This document shows positions 1 through 9,216 of a DNA stretch of 64,000 nucleotides, piece by piece. The notes under the pieces are model-generated. The model was not told where the DNA came from. It searched no databases and saw only the letters and a program-made list of their open reading frames with translations. The stretch spans positions 1-64,000 of the forward strand of contig CAKSVM010000002.1 in assembly GCA_934503195.1 (NCBI GenBank), given 5' to 3'. How positions within the stretch are numbered: the stretch's first letter is position 1; the number at the start of each line of letters is the position of its first letter. A program made the translations under genes and the position numbers. The DNA comes from an uncultured Eubacteriales bacterium (GTDB taxonomy: Bacteria; Bacillota; Clostridia; Oscillospirales; CAG-272).

Positions 1-63
1 CTTCGCGCCCCCTCTGGGGATTATGTAAGCCTTAAAATCCATAGCTCATCTGAGCGCGTCAGG

Positions 64-2613
64 TCATTTTTCCAGAAACTCACGGATCTCGCGCTCGGCG
101 TTCGTGACCTCGGCGTGGAGTGACGACGCGGAAAGCCTTATCGCGCCGTTTCCGAGGATTATCAGCTGTTCCTGTCCGTCCGACGTGGCGACGCGGACGC
201 GGTTGTTCTTCGCCAGCTCGTGCGAGACCTTTTCGATATACGTGTCGGCCGTCTCGGCCTCCTTTGTGTAGACGACGCTGACGCCCGAATGCTTTTCAAG
301 CTCGCCGTGATTCCCCTTGACCCTGTAGGCGTCAAAGACGATGATCACCTCGATCTGGCGGTAACCCTGATAGCTGCAAATCCGCTTGATAAGCTCCTCG
401 CGCGCAAGGTCAAGCCCGACCTCCGAGAGCCTTTTAAGCTCGTCCCACGCGAAGATTATGTTGTAGCCGTCGATAAGGAGATATTCCTTTCCGGTGTAGG
501 CGCGGGGCGCGCGTTTTATCGGCGCCGGCTTCGGCGTGGCGCGGACCTTTACCGGCTCGGCCGGGCGTTTTTTTATCGGTCCGTAGGTCTTTTCGAAGAT
601 CGCCATCAGCTCGGCGTCGGTCGCGACGGTCTTCATGTAGCGTTCGACTCTTTCGGAGAGAACCGTTTCGTCGTCCTTTTCAAGCTCGATTCCGGCGTCG
701 AGATGCTTATGCTCCGGGACCTCGTTCCACTTGACGACCACTCCGGCTCCGTGCGAGCAGAAGACCGAGTCGGCGGGATTTTCGGTGTCGCGTTCGGGAT
801 CGTATCCGAAGGCCGCGATGACCTCGTCGCTGTTGTGACATTCCTCCCAGCCGCGCAGGATCAGCGAAATCTTTCCGCGTCCCTTTGTCGAGCCGATAAG
901 CTCGCGGTAATATCCGCGCATCTCCGAGACCGGAGCCTTTCCGGTGACAAGAGTCGTCTCGCCGAGCGTTTCGGTCGGGTCGAGCTTTCCGCTCCTTTGC
1001 AGAATGTCGGTCATGACCTTGCCGACGAACTCGCCCGGAACCTCGATTCTGAAGTCATACCACGGTTCGAGAAGCAGATTTTCCGCGCCCATCAGCCCCT
1101 GACGCACGGCGCGGTAGGTCGCCTGACGGAAATCCCCGCCCTCGGTGTGCTTCTGATGCGCTCTGCCCGCGACGAGGGTTATCTTCATGTCGGTGATCGG
1201 CGACCCGGTCAGGACTCCGATATGCTGTTTTTCGGCAAGATGCGTCAGAACGAGCCGCTGCCAGTTTATGTCAAGTTGATTCTCGGGGAGATCGGCCGAA
1301 AATTCCAGTCCGCGTCCGCGCGGGAGCGGCTCCATTAAAAGCTGAACCTCGGCGTAGTGCCGCAGTGGCTCGTAGTGACCGATTCCGAGAGCCGACTCCT
1401 TTATCGTCTCGCGGTAGGCGATCCCGCCGTCGGCGAAATCGACGTCGAATCCGCAGCGTTCGGGGATCAGGCGTTTTAATACCTCAAGCTGAACCTCGCC
1501 CATTATCCGCACGTGAATGTCGCCCGACTCGGAGCAGTCGATGTGAAGCTCGGGTTCCTCCTCGCAGAGAGTTTTCAGCTTTGAAAGCGCGGTGTGGACG
1601 TCGATCTCCCTTGGAAGCACGACACGGTAGGAAAGCACGGGTTCGAGATGCGCCGCGCCGGAATCAGTTTCGGTTCCGAGTCCCTCGCCCGGATAGGTGA
1701 GCGTCAGCCCGGTGACGGCGCAGATTGTACCCGGAGAAATTTCGTTCACGGTTTTATATTTCGCCCCGGTGTAGATCCGGATCTGATTCACCTTTTCGTT
1801 CCACTCGTTTCCGGACGGGGTTCTTCCGGTGAGCTGATCCCTGACGGCGAGCCGGCCTCCGGTGAGCTTTATGTGCGTGAGTCTTTCGCCCGAGTCGTCG
1901 GTCGTGATCTTGTAGACCTTCGCGCCGAATTCCCTCGGATACGCCGGAGCCTTCACGAAGCGCGAGACTGTGTCGAGGAGTTTTTCGGTTCCGTCCGACC
2001 TCAGCGCCGATCCGAAGCAGACCGGGAAGAGTCTTCTCGCGGCGACCGCCTCCGAAATCGCCTTGTCCTCAAACGGACGCCCCGCGAGGAAATCCTCCAT
2101 CAGTTCCTCGCCGCACATCGCGACCGACTCGGCCTGATCCTTTCTCGAAAGGTCAAGACATGAATCCGAAAGACCGTGGTGAAGCTCAGAAAGCAGCTCG
2201 TCGCGCGAATAGGGCGAGATATCCATTTTGTTGACGAAGATGAAAGCCGGGATTTTATAGCTTTTAAGCAGCCGCCAGAGCGTTTCGGTGTGGCTCTGGA
2301 TGCCGTCGCTTCCGCTTATCACGAGGACGGCGTAGTCGAGAACCTTGAGCGTCCGCTCCATCTCGGGCGAGAAATCTATGTGTCCGGGCGTGTCGAGCAG
2401 TGTGAATTCTACGTCGTTATACGTGAAGACGGCCTGACTTGAGAAAATCGTGATTCCGCGGTCGCGCTCGATTTCGTTGGCGTCGAGAAGCGCGGTCTTG
2501 TGGTCGACCCGTCCGGGTGAGCGGACGACTCCGGTTTTATATAGTATCGACTCAGAGAGCGTGGTCTTGCCCGAGTCGACGTGTGCCAGTATTCCGATTA
2601 CGATCTTTTTCAT
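64..2613 (-). CDS. TetM/EF-G-like translational GTPase fused to a C-terminal Rae1/YacP-type NYN RNase domain
   Basis: The N-terminal ~650 residues are a ribosomal-protection/EF-G-like GTPase: P-loop AHVDSGKTTL, RGIT switch, DTPGH, NKMD, then beta-barrel and EF-G III-V-like domains. A basic, Pro-rich linker leads to residues ~711-849, which closely resemble YacP/Rae1 (DGYN, IVFDA, KEAETAD, ATSD acidic sites), the A-site mRNA endonuclease of Bacillus. The whole is 849 aa, versus ~640 for Tet(M). The domain IV loop carrying Y-S-P-V-S in Tet(M) is replaced here (AHQKHTEGGDFR), so tetracycline resistance is doubtful; ribosome rescue or surveillance with mRNA cleavage is an inference. An upstream in-frame TTG at 2619 is possible, but ATG at 2613 is preferred. 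It is monocistronic and divergent from the MFS gene. Confidence 0.9.
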   Translation of the reverse strand: MKKIVIGILAHVDSGKTTLSESILYKTGVVRSPGRVDHKTALLDANEIERDRGITIFSSQAVFTYNDVEFTLLDTPGHIDFSPEMERTLKVLDYAVLVISGSDGIQSHTETLWRLLKSYKIPAFIFVNKMDISPYSRDELLSELHHGLSDSCLDLSRKDQAESVAMCGEELMEDFLAGRPFEDKAISEAVAARRLFPVCFGSALRSDGTEKLLDTVSRFVKAPAYPREFGAKVYKITTDDSGERLTHIKLTGGRLAVRDQLTGRTPSGNEWNEKVNQIRIYTGAKYKTVNEISPGTICAVTGLTLTYPGEGLGTETDSGAAHLEPVLSYRVVLPREIDVHTALSKLKTLCEEEPELHIDCSESGDIHVRIMGEVQLEVLKRLIPERCGFDVDFADGGIAYRETIKESALGIGHYEPLRHYAEVQLLMEPLPRGRGLEFSADLPENQLDINWQRLVLTHLAEKQHIGVLTGSPITDMKITLVAGRAHQKHTEGGDFRQATYRAVRQGLMGAENLLLEPWYDFRIEVPGEFVGKVMTDILQRSGKLDPTETLGETTLVTGKAPVSEMRGYYRELIGSTKGRGKISLILRGWEECHNSDEVIAAFGYDPERDTENPADSVFCSHGAGVVVKWNEVPEHKHLDAGIELEKDDETVLSERVERYMKTVATDAELMAIFEKTYGPIKKRPAEPVKVRATPKPAPIKRAPRAYTGKEYLLIDGYNIIFAWDELKRLSEVGLDLAREELIKRICSYQGYRQIEVIIVFDAYRVKGNHGELEKHSGVSVVYTKEAETADTYIEKVSHELAKNNRVRVATSDGQEQLIILGNGAIRLSASSLHAEVTNAEREIREFLEK

Positions 2614-2713
2614 ACGCAAAACTCTCTTCAGGTGATTTATACCTCATATTATAACGCACAGATATTTCACTGGTATTATCCCAAAATGAACAAATATTTT
2701 ACACGTTCCCCAC

Positions 2714-2742
2714 TTGAAATTTTCCTCAATCTGTGGTAAAAT
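2714..2742 (+). promoter_or_regulatory. Sigma-A promoter of the MFS transporter gene
   Basis: TTGAAA (2714-2719), 17-bp spacer, TAAAAT (2737-2742), 32 bp before the ATG at 2775, which has a GAAAGGA ribosome site. Confidence 0.7.
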
Positions 2743-2774
2743 AGAGATAACGAAACTTTTGAAAGGAACTCATA

Positions 2775-4106
2775 ATGAAACTCAACTACAAGCGTACCCT
2801 CGCGGTCGGCTTCGCTTTCTTCCTGATCTGCGCTTTCTGGCAGGCGTATGACAGCATCATTCCGAAGATCCTGACCGACAAATTCGGCATGGCGCAGGTC
2901 TGGTCGGGCGCGGTCATGGCTCTTGACAACGTCTTCGCGGTCTTTCTTCTGCCGCTCTTCGGCGCGGTTTCAGACAAGTACAGCGGACGGCTGGGACGCA
3001 GAACCCCGTTCATTCTCTTCGGAACAATCGCCGCGTCGATCGGACTCGTGATCCTTTCGCTGGCCGACGATCTCCAGCTCTCAAAGCTCGACGGACGCGA
3101 CCCGTGGGAAGTGACGCGCGAAAATCCGATGATCCTCGTCCTTTTCATGCTGATTCTGTTATTCGTCCTCGTCGCGATGTCGACCTTCAGATCCCCGGCC
3201 GTCGCGCTGATGCCCGACGTGACGCCGAAGCCCCTCCGTTCAAAGGGCAACGCGATCATAAATCTGATGGGAAGCGCGGGCGGAATCCTCGTCCTGATCC
3301 TCGGAATGGTCTTCGGCACCGGAAAGCCCGGGAACTCACAGATGAGCTACACCGGATTCTTCGCGGTCATCGCGGGGCTGATGATCGCCGCGCTCGTGAT
3401 TTTCATGCTGACCGTCCGCGAGAAGAAATGGGCGGCCGAGGCCGATAAGATAAACTCAAAGCTCGACAAGGCCGAGATCACCGGAAAGGGCGGAAAGCTC
3501 AGCGGCGACGAGAAAAAATCGCTCATCCTGATCCTGGCGTCGGTTGTGCTCTGGTACATGGGCTACAACGCCGTGACGAGCAAATATTCGGTCTACGCCG
3601 GAGCCGTTCTCGGACTCGATTTCAACTTGACGCTGATAATAGCGCAGGCCGCCGCGATAGTTTCCTACATCCCGGTCGGAATCATCTCGTCAAAGCTCGG
3701 GCGGAAAAAGACAATTCTCGCCGGAGTCGTGATGCTCGGCGCGGCCTTCTTCTTCGCGTCGTTCATGAGAGAGGGAAGCAGTGTTGTCGTGATGAACTGT
3801 CTCTTCGCGCTCGCCGGAATCGGCTGGGCGACGATAAACGTCAACAGCTACCCGATGGTCGTGGAGCTCGCGAAGTCGGGCGACGTCGGAAAATACACCG
3901 GATATTACTACACGGCGAGTATGTCGGCGCAGATAATCACCCCGATCTTTAGCGGCGCGTTCTTAACCTATGGCGGCATGACGACGCTTTTCCCCTACGC
4001 GGCGGTCTTCGTCGCGGGCGCGTTTGTGACGATGCTCTTTGTAAGGCACGGCGACTCGCTCGGCGAAAAGAAGGATCTCCTCGAACATCTTGACGTGGGC
4101 GACTGA
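2775..4106 (+). CDS. MFS transporter, SLC45/GPH-like, probable sugar uptake
   Basis: A 443-aa polytopic membrane protein with about 12 hydrophobic segments. It has the loop 2-3 signature GRLGRRTPFI typical of SLC45/GPH-like sugar:cation symporters (the eukaryotic sucrose transporter group). A charged cytoplasmic stretch near residues 212-250 separates the two six-helix halves. The substrate cannot be read from sequence; a disaccharide or other sugar is an inference from family and from the many glycosidases nearby. The stop is followed one base later by the glycerophosphodiesterase start, so the two form an operon. Confidence 0.8.
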   Translation: MKLNYKRTLAVGFAFFLICAFWQAYDSIIPKILTDKFGMAQVWSGAVMALDNVFAVFLLPLFGAVSDKYSGRLGRRTPFILFGTIAASIGLVILSLADDLQLSKLDGRDPWEVTRENPMILVLFMLILLFVLVAMSTFRSPAVALMPDVTPKPLRSKGNAIINLMGSAGGILVLILGMVFGTGKPGNSQMSYTGFFAVIAGLMIAALVIFMLTVREKKWAAEADKINSKLDKAEITGKGGKLSGDEKKSLILILASVVLWYMGYNAVTSKYSVYAGAVLGLDFNLTLIIAQAAAIVSYIPVGIISSKLGRKKTILAGVVMLGAAFFFASFMREGSSVVVMNCLFALAGIGWATINVNSYPMVVELAKSGDVGKYTGYYYTASMSAQIITPIFSGAFLTYGGMTTLFPYAAVFVAGAFVTMLFVRHGDSLGEKKDLLEHLDVGD

Positions 4107-4107
4107 C

Positions 4108-4911
4108 ATGGCGGTTATTATAATTCTTCTGATTATCCTCGCGCTGTGGGTTTTCCTGATCTTCCCCGGAAAGCGGACGATTCCCGGGGTTTTCCGCCGC
4201 GACTACGCTCACCGCGGGCTTCACAACAACGGCGATTCCGGAGAGATTCCGCATATCCCCGAAAATTCGCTTCCGGCGTTTGATCTCGCCGCGTCGAAGG
4301 GATTCGCGATCGAGCTTGACGTTCAGCTATCAAATGACGGCGAGGTCTATGTCTTCCACGACTATTCACTGAAACGCATGACCGGGCGCGACGCGAAGCT
4401 CTCTGAGCTTGACTCGGAGGAACTTGACGAACTCCGGCTCCTTGACACCGATGAGAGAATTCCGCGCTTTACAGAAGTCCTTGAAAAGATTGCCGGGCGC
4501 GTTCCGATACTTGTCGAACTAAAAGGCGAGAGTATGGACACCTCGCTCTGTCCGAAAACCGACACGATTCTCTCGGCCTACAGCGGAGATTACATCGTCG
4601 AGTCGTTCAATCCGCTTTTACTCTGCTGGTACAGAAAGCATCGTCCCGACGTGATCCGCGGACAGCTTTACACGAATGTCGTGAAGTCGAACGGATTTTC
4701 CGCGCTGAATCTCTTTCTCACCGGGATGTTGTTTAATTTTCTCGTCCGCCCGGATTTCGTGGCGTATGACAAGGCAAGGCCGGATTCGGTTCCGGTCGCG
4801 CTGACAAGGTTTTTCGGCACGGGGCAGTTTGTCTGGACGATAAAGTCGCGTGAGGAGTACGCGAAAAAGAAAAAAGCCTTAGCGATTTTCGAGGGCTTTA
4901 TACCGGATTAA
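4108..4911 (+). CDS. Membrane-anchored glycerophosphodiester phosphodiesterase family protein
   Basis: Starts at the ATG at 4108, one base after the MFS stop. Residues 1-20 form one N-terminal membrane helix. The GDPD barrel follows with AHRG, PENS, ELDV and FHD motifs supplying the metal-binding and catalytic His/Glu/Asp residues. The family hydrolyses glycerophosphodiesters to glycerol-3-phosphate and an alcohol. At 267 aa it is normal for single-helix clostridial members. The catalytic domain is probably outside the membrane or at the inner leaflet; topology is not certain. A second, soluble GDPD is at 11012-11803. Confidence 0.85.
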   Translation: MAVIIILLIILALWVFLIFPGKRTIPGVFRRDYAHRGLHNNGDSGEIPHIPENSLPAFDLAASKGFAIELDVQLSNDGEVYVFHDYSLKRMTGRDAKLSELDSEELDELRLLDTDERIPRFTEVLEKIAGRVPILVELKGESMDTSLCPKTDTILSAYSGDYIVESFNPLLLCWYRKHRPDVIRGQLYTNVVKSNGFSALNLFLTGMLFNFLVRPDFVAYDKARPDSVPVALTRFFGTGQFVWTIKSREEYAKKKKALAIFEGFIPD

Positions 4912-4916
4912 AACAC

Positions 4917-4944
4917 AAGGCGGCCGCGAAGCGGCCGCCTTTTT
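4917..4944 (+). terminator. Intrinsic terminator after the GDPD gene
   Basis: Perfect G/C stem GGCGGCCGC / GCGGCCGCC with a 3-nt loop (GAA), then TTTTT; it lies 5 bp after the stop and between convergent genes. Confidence 0.9.
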
Positions 4945-4967
4945 GCGCGTGTTTTGTTATCCTGTTT

Positions 4968-6329
4968 TTATTCTCCCGCGACCGAAAGTCCTTTTATCAG
5001 CGTGTCGGGAGCCGCGATGTTGGTGTAGCCTGGGCCGCCGAAGTCGATGAAGGAGCTGAGCGTGTCGACCGATTTCAGGAGATCGAAGAAGTTTCCGGCG
5101 ATCGTGAAGGACTTGACCGGCGCGGATTTCTTTCCGCTTTCGATGAGGAAGCCCTCGGACTCGATCGAGAAATCGCCCGTGATCGCGTTGGCTCCGGCGT
5201 GGAAGCCCTTCATTCCGGTGACGAGAATTCCGTCGCCCGCCTTTTCGATAAGCTCGTCGGTCGAAAGCTTTCCAGGCTCGATATAGAACCAGAAGGGAGT
5301 CGTGTCGATCGAGGATCCGTTGCGGTCGGCGTTTCCGGTCGTCTCCACGCCGTCCTTTTCGGCCGAGTTCAGGTTGTAGAGGAGCGTTTTCAGCACGCCG
5401 TTCTCGATGACCTTCTTCTCACGCGTCGGAACGCCCTCGCCGTCGAAGTTTATCTGCATCGTGTTGCCGGGATAGAAAGGCGTGTCGGTGATCGAAACGC
5501 AGTCGGCCGCGATCTTTTCGCCGGTCTTGCCTTTGAGGAGCGAAAGCCCCTTCTGCGCGTTCTCGGCGAAGAACACCGACACGAAGGTCGAGAGAATGTT
5601 CGACATCTGCTTCGAATTAAAGATTATATTGTACTTTCCGGTTTTGGGACGTCCCGCGCCGAACTTGGCGCGCGCGCCGTCGATGATCTTCTTCGCCAGT
5701 GCCTCGCGGTCAAGGCGTTCGCCGTCGGTTTTGCCGAAGCAGTTGTACTTCGACTCGTAGTCGTAGACTTTTTCGTTTCCGTCGTCGAGAACCGCGTACA
5801 TATAGGCCGCCGTGTTGCCGACGTGGCTCTGGAGGTCGAGTCCCTTCGAGTTGTAGAGGAAGATTGTGCTTTCTCCGCCGCCGGCGTAGCACTCGGTTCC
5901 GTCGGCGACCTGAGGATCGGCCGCGTAGACCGTGTTCCGGCAGTCCATGACTACCTTCTTGACCTCGGCGGCGTCGGGCATCTCAAACTCGTGCTTTTCG
6001 ACCGGGTGGTAATCCCCGGGCTTCGCGCCGCCGAAGATGATCGCCTTTTCGTCCTTTTCGATGAGCTTCGCGTTATCGGCCGCGCGGCTGACAAGCGATC
6101 TCACCTCGTCCTCGGTCAAAAGCGCGGTCGACGCGTATCCGAGCTTTCCGTCGACTATGCAGCGGAAGGAGAGCGAGCTTCCGACGCTGCTCGAAAACGA
6201 GCTGATTTCGTCCCGGTAGGTTTCGGCTCCGATCGAGGCGTCCTCGATATAGTAAAGCTCATACTCGGTGATTCCGAGCGACTCGGCCGCTTCCTTCGCG
6301 GCCTTCTTAAGTGAATCAAAGTTGTTCAT
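4968..6329 (-). CDS. tldE: TldE/PmbA-family protein, partner of TldD
   Basis: A 453-aa protein of the PmbA/TldD fold without the HExxxH zinc site, as expected of the non-catalytic TldE/PmbA partner. The C-terminal end with FIDFGGPGYTNIAAPDTLIKG matches the family's terminal strand region. In Enterobacteria TldD/TldE form a heterodimeric metalloprotease that trims unfolded peptides (microcin B17, CcdA); the substrate in Clostridia is unknown. It starts one base after the tldD stop, so the two are co-translated. The call is firm; the role rests on family knowledge. Confidence 0.88.
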   Translation of the reverse strand: MNNFDSLKKAAKEAAESLGITEYELYYIEDASIGAETYRDEISSFSSSVGSSLSFRCIVDGKLGYASTALLTEDEVRSLVSRAADNAKLIEKDEKAIIFGGAKPGDYHPVEKHEFEMPDAAEVKKVVMDCRNTVYAADPQVADGTECYAGGGESTIFLYNSKGLDLQSHVGNTAAYMYAVLDDGNEKVYDYESKYNCFGKTDGERLDREALAKKIIDGARAKFGAGRPKTGKYNIIFNSKQMSNILSTFVSVFFAENAQKGLSLLKGKTGEKIAADCVSITDTPFYPGNTMQINFDGEGVPTREKKVIENGVLKTLLYNLNSAEKDGVETTGNADRNGSSIDTTPFWFYIEPGKLSTDELIEKAGDGILVTGMKGFHAGANAITGDFSIESEGFLIESGKKSAPVKSFTIAGNFFDLLKSVDTLSSFIDFGGPGYTNIAAPDTLIKGLSVAGE

Positions 6330-6330
6330 C

Positions 6331-7710
6331 TTATCTGCCTCCTACCGTGATCTCTCTGACCCTGATGAGCGGCTGGCCGACGTCGGTCGGGATAGATCCG
6401 CTTGACGATCCGCACATTCCCTGCGCGCGGGCGAGATTCTGTCCGACCATGTCGATGTCCATCAGTATCTCGGAGCCTTTGCCGATCAGCGACGCGCCGC
6501 GGACTGCCTCGCAGATCTTTCCGTTACGGACGATATAGCCCTCGCTGACCGCGAAGTTGAAGGAGCCGTCGATCGGATTGACCGAGCCGCCGCCCATCTT
6601 CTTAGCGTAAAGTCCGTATTCGATCGAGGCGATGATGTCCTCGTTCTTATCGGTTCCGTTTTCGATGAAGGTGTTGGTCATGCGCGAGGTGGGGTCGTAC
6701 TCAAAGCTCTGTCTGCGGCTCGAACCGTTAGCTTCCATGCCCATTCTGCGGCCGTTGAGCTTGTCGATCATATAGCACTTCAGAACGCCCTTTTCAATGA
6801 GAACCTTGCGGTTTGACGGAGTTCCCTCGTCGTCGATGTTCATTGAGCCCCACGCGTTCGGAATCGTGCCGTCGTCGATCGCGGTGACCTTTTCGGAGGC
6901 GATCTTCTGACCGAGCTTTCCGGCCATCTGGGAGGTGTTCTTGGCGACCGACGTGGCTTCGAGCGAGTGTCCGCAGGCCTCGTGGAAGATTACTCCTCCG
7001 AAGCCGTTTTCAATCGCTACGGTCATTTTTCCGGCCGGGCAGTAGGACGCGCCGAGGTTCACCATCGCCTGTCTCGCGGCCTCGCGGCCGACGTCGGCGG
7101 GGTTGATTTTTTCGAACATTTCAAGTCCCATGCGGCTTCCGGGCGACTCTCCGCCCGACTGATTCTCGCCGTCCCTGCTCGCTACCGCGCCGATCGCGAG
7201 TCTGGTTCTTATCTGGCGGTCGCCGGTGAGAAGTCCGTCGCTGTTGGCGATAAGGATCGAGTGATCGACGTCGAGGAGCGTTCCGCGCACCTGAGAGATC
7301 TCGGGCGCGTATTCCTTCGCGGCGAAGTAGCCGGATTTGAGGATATCGATCTTGGTTGCCTTCTTCGCGGTGTCGGGGACGATCTTTACGGGGTGGATGT
7401 TCGGGAAGATACGCTCGGTCAGGTGGATCTGGATCTCAGCCTTGCCGTCGGCAAGGACGTCGGCGACCTGTCCGGCGCAGCGGAGCAGACCCTCGCGGGT
7501 GAGATCCGTGGTCGACGCGCTGACCATGCGGAGTCCCGAAAACGCGCGGATGCCGACTCCGGCGACCGTGGTGTCCGAGATTTCCTCGACTCTGCTGTCG
7601 ATCATGCTTATCGCGTTGTATCGCGAATTCTCGGCGAAGACCTCGGCAAAGTCCGCGCCGGTTGACATGGCGCGCCCGAGGACCTCTTCGAGAAGCTGTT
7701 TTGCTATCAT
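6331..7710 (-). CDS. tldD: TldD-family zinc metallopeptidase
   Basis: A 459-aa protein with the TldD metal site HEACGH (H243-H248) preceded by GFGGVIF. It is the catalytic half of the TldD/TldE protease, which cuts small unstructured peptides inside a barrel-like heterodimer. It is the first gene of a two-gene minus-strand operon with tldE. The ATG at 7710 has an AAAGGAG site at good spacing. No peptide precursor or maturation gene is visible next to it, so the physiological substrate is unknown. Confidence 0.9.
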   Translation of the reverse strand: MIAKQLLEEVLGRAMSTGADFAEVFAENSRYNAISMIDSRVEEISDTTVAGVGIRAFSGLRMVSASTTDLTREGLLRCAGQVADVLADGKAEIQIHLTERIFPNIHPVKIVPDTAKKATKIDILKSGYFAAKEYAPEISQVRGTLLDVDHSILIANSDGLLTGDRQIRTRLAIGAVASRDGENQSGGESPGSRMGLEMFEKINPADVGREAARQAMVNLGASYCPAGKMTVAIENGFGGVIFHEACGHSLEATSVAKNTSQMAGKLGQKIASEKVTAIDDGTIPNAWGSMNIDDEGTPSNRKVLIEKGVLKCYMIDKLNGRRMGMEANGSSRRQSFEYDPTSRMTNTFIENGTDKNEDIIASIEYGLYAKKMGGGSVNPIDGSFNFAVSEGYIVRNGKICEAVRGASLIGKGSEILMDIDMVGQNLARAQGMCGSSSGSIPTDVGQPLIRVREITVGGR

Positions 7711-7761
7711 TTTCCTTGTTCTCCTTTCAGGATGATAACTCTATTGTACCATATTTCACAG

Positions 7762-7800
7762 GAAAAAGGAAGACCCGGACGCGAAAATTTACGTCCGGGT
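7762..7800 (-). terminator. Terminator of the GH4 gene
   Basis: On the minus strand, ACCCGGACG / CGTCCGGGT stem (7773-7800) followed by a T-rich tract (TCTTCCTTTTT), 28 bp after the stop at 7829. Confidence 0.65.
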
Positions 7801-7828
7801 GGGAAAAATTCACAAATTATGCGATGTT

Positions 7829-9157
7829 TCAGTCGCCATACTCGGGAAGCCAATCGCCGTGAGCCGCGATAAGCTCGTCGCAGAGCTTCACTATGTCGTC
7901 TATCGAAAGCTCGGCCGCGGTGTGGGGTTCGAGCATCGCCGCCTGATAGATCTTCGAACGCGATTTTGTGACCGCCGCCTCGATTGTCAGAAGCTGCGGG
8001 TTTATGTCCGCCGAGTTCATCGCGGCGAGGACTGTCGGAAGCTTTCCGATCTTCGTCGGGTGGATGCCCATTCCGTCGACAAGGCAGGGAACCTCGACGC
8101 AGGCGTCAGGTGAGAGATTCGTTATAAGACCGTCGTTTATGACGTTTCCGCCGATTTCATAGGGCTTTCCGGTGACTACCGCCTCCATGATGTAGGACGC
8201 GTATTCGAGGCTGCGGTTGTGGGTCAGCTTCGACGGGTCGTCAAGAAGCTCGGAACGCTGCTTTTTCCAGTTCTCGATCTGATTTACGCAGCGTCTGGGA
8301 TATTCGTCGAGCGGGATGTTGTATTTTTCGATCAGCTCGGGATACTTCGACTTGATGTAGAAGGGATTGTACTCGGCGTTATGCTCGCTCGACTCGGTGC
8401 AGTAATAGCCGAAGCGGTTTATGTAATCGAACCTGACCATGTCGCAGTGCTTTTCGGTGCGGTTCTTTTCGATGGCGCGGCGTTTCGCCTCGGGATAGAT
8501 ATCGTTGCCCTCAAGGTCATGAAGTTCGAGAAGCCAGCCCATGTGGTTGATTCCGGCGATCAGCGCGGAATTCTTTCCGACGTACTCGTCCATTCCGACC
8601 CGTCTCAAAAGCGTGTCGGCGCAGGTCTGGACGCTGTGGCAGAGTCCGATTGTCTTCACTTTGGTGAATCTCTGCATATATCCGGTGAGCATCGCCATAG
8701 GGTTGGTGTAGTTGAGGAAGAGGGCGTCCGGACAGACCTCCTCGATGTCGCGCGCGATTTTCTCAAGCACGGGAATGGTTCTGAGCGCGCGGAAGATTCC
8801 GCCGATTCCGAGTGTGTCGCCGATAGTCTGCCGCAGACCGAACTTTTTCGGAATTTCGAAATCGGTCACGGTGCAGGGCTCGTAGCCGCCGACCTGAATC
8901 GCGTTGATGACGAACCGCGCGCCCTCAAGCGCCGCCCTGCGCTCGCTTATTCCGAGGTACTTCTTTATTGTCGCCGCGCCGTTATTGATATTTTTATTGA
9001 GGGCGGTGAGCATCAGATACGAGTCCTCAAGCCGCTCGGAGTCGATATCATAGAGCGCGATCTCGGCCTCGTGAAGCGACGGGGTGAGCATGGTGTCGCC
9101 GATGACGTTTTTTACAAACACGGTGCTTCCCGCGCCGATGAAGGTGATTTTAAGCAT
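7829..9157 (-). CDS. melA: GH4 family glycosidase, probable alpha-galactosidase (MelA-like)
   Basis: A 442-aa glycoside hydrolase family 4 protein. It has an N-terminal NAD-binding Rossmann motif (FIGAGST), the NYTNP motif (149-153), and Mn-ligand regions GLCHS (C173, H174) and INHMGW (H205). GH4 enzymes use NAD+ and Mn2+ in a redox elimination mechanism and act in the cytosol. Overall resemblance and length favour alpha-galactosidase (LplD/MelA group), but GH4 also holds glucosidases and glucuronidases, so the sugar is inferred. It is transcribed away from a disrupted AraC gene that may have been its regulator. Confidence 0.85.
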   Translation of the reverse strand: MLKITFIGAGSTVFVKNVIGDTMLTPSLHEAEIALYDIDSERLEDSYLMLTALNKNINNGAATIKKYLGISERRAALEGARFVINAIQVGGYEPCTVTDFEIPKKFGLRQTIGDTLGIGGIFRALRTIPVLEKIARDIEEVCPDALFLNYTNPMAMLTGYMQRFTKVKTIGLCHSVQTCADTLLRRVGMDEYVGKNSALIAGINHMGWLLELHDLEGNDIYPEAKRRAIEKNRTEKHCDMVRFDYINRFGYYCTESSEHNAEYNPFYIKSKYPELIEKYNIPLDEYPRRCVNQIENWKKQRSELLDDPSKLTHNRSLEYASYIMEAVVTGKPYEIGGNVINDGLITNLSPDACVEVPCLVDGMGIHPTKIGKLPTVLAAMNSADINPQLLTIEAAVTKSRSKIYQAAMLEPHTAAELSIDDIVKLCDELIAAHGDWLPEYGD

Positions 9158-9187
9158 TTTATGGCCTCCTTGAAATTTTCCGGATAT

Positions 9188-9216
9188 ATTATAGCATTAT
9201 TTGTGTCAAATGTCAA
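9188..9216 (-). promoter_or_regulatory. Consensus promoter of the GH4 gene
   Basis: Minus strand TTGACA (9216-9211), 17-bp spacer, TATAAT (9193-9188). The spacer contains a second TTTGACA copy, a possible operator half. The -35 box abuts that of the divergent araC promoter. Confidence 0.85.

Noticed and set aside
220..1338. Long plus-strand open frame (372 codons) across the TetM-like gene
   Set aside because: It is antisense to a gene with clear motifs; the high-G/C codon bias leaves open frames on the other strand. No ribosome site and no recognisable protein.
64..2613. Plain tetracycline-resistance gene
   Set aside because: The drug-displacing loop differs and there is an extra nuclease domain; resistance cannot be claimed from sequence.
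4095..4370. Short minus-strand frames inside the GDPD gene
   Set aside because: Low-complexity Arg-rich shadow translations.
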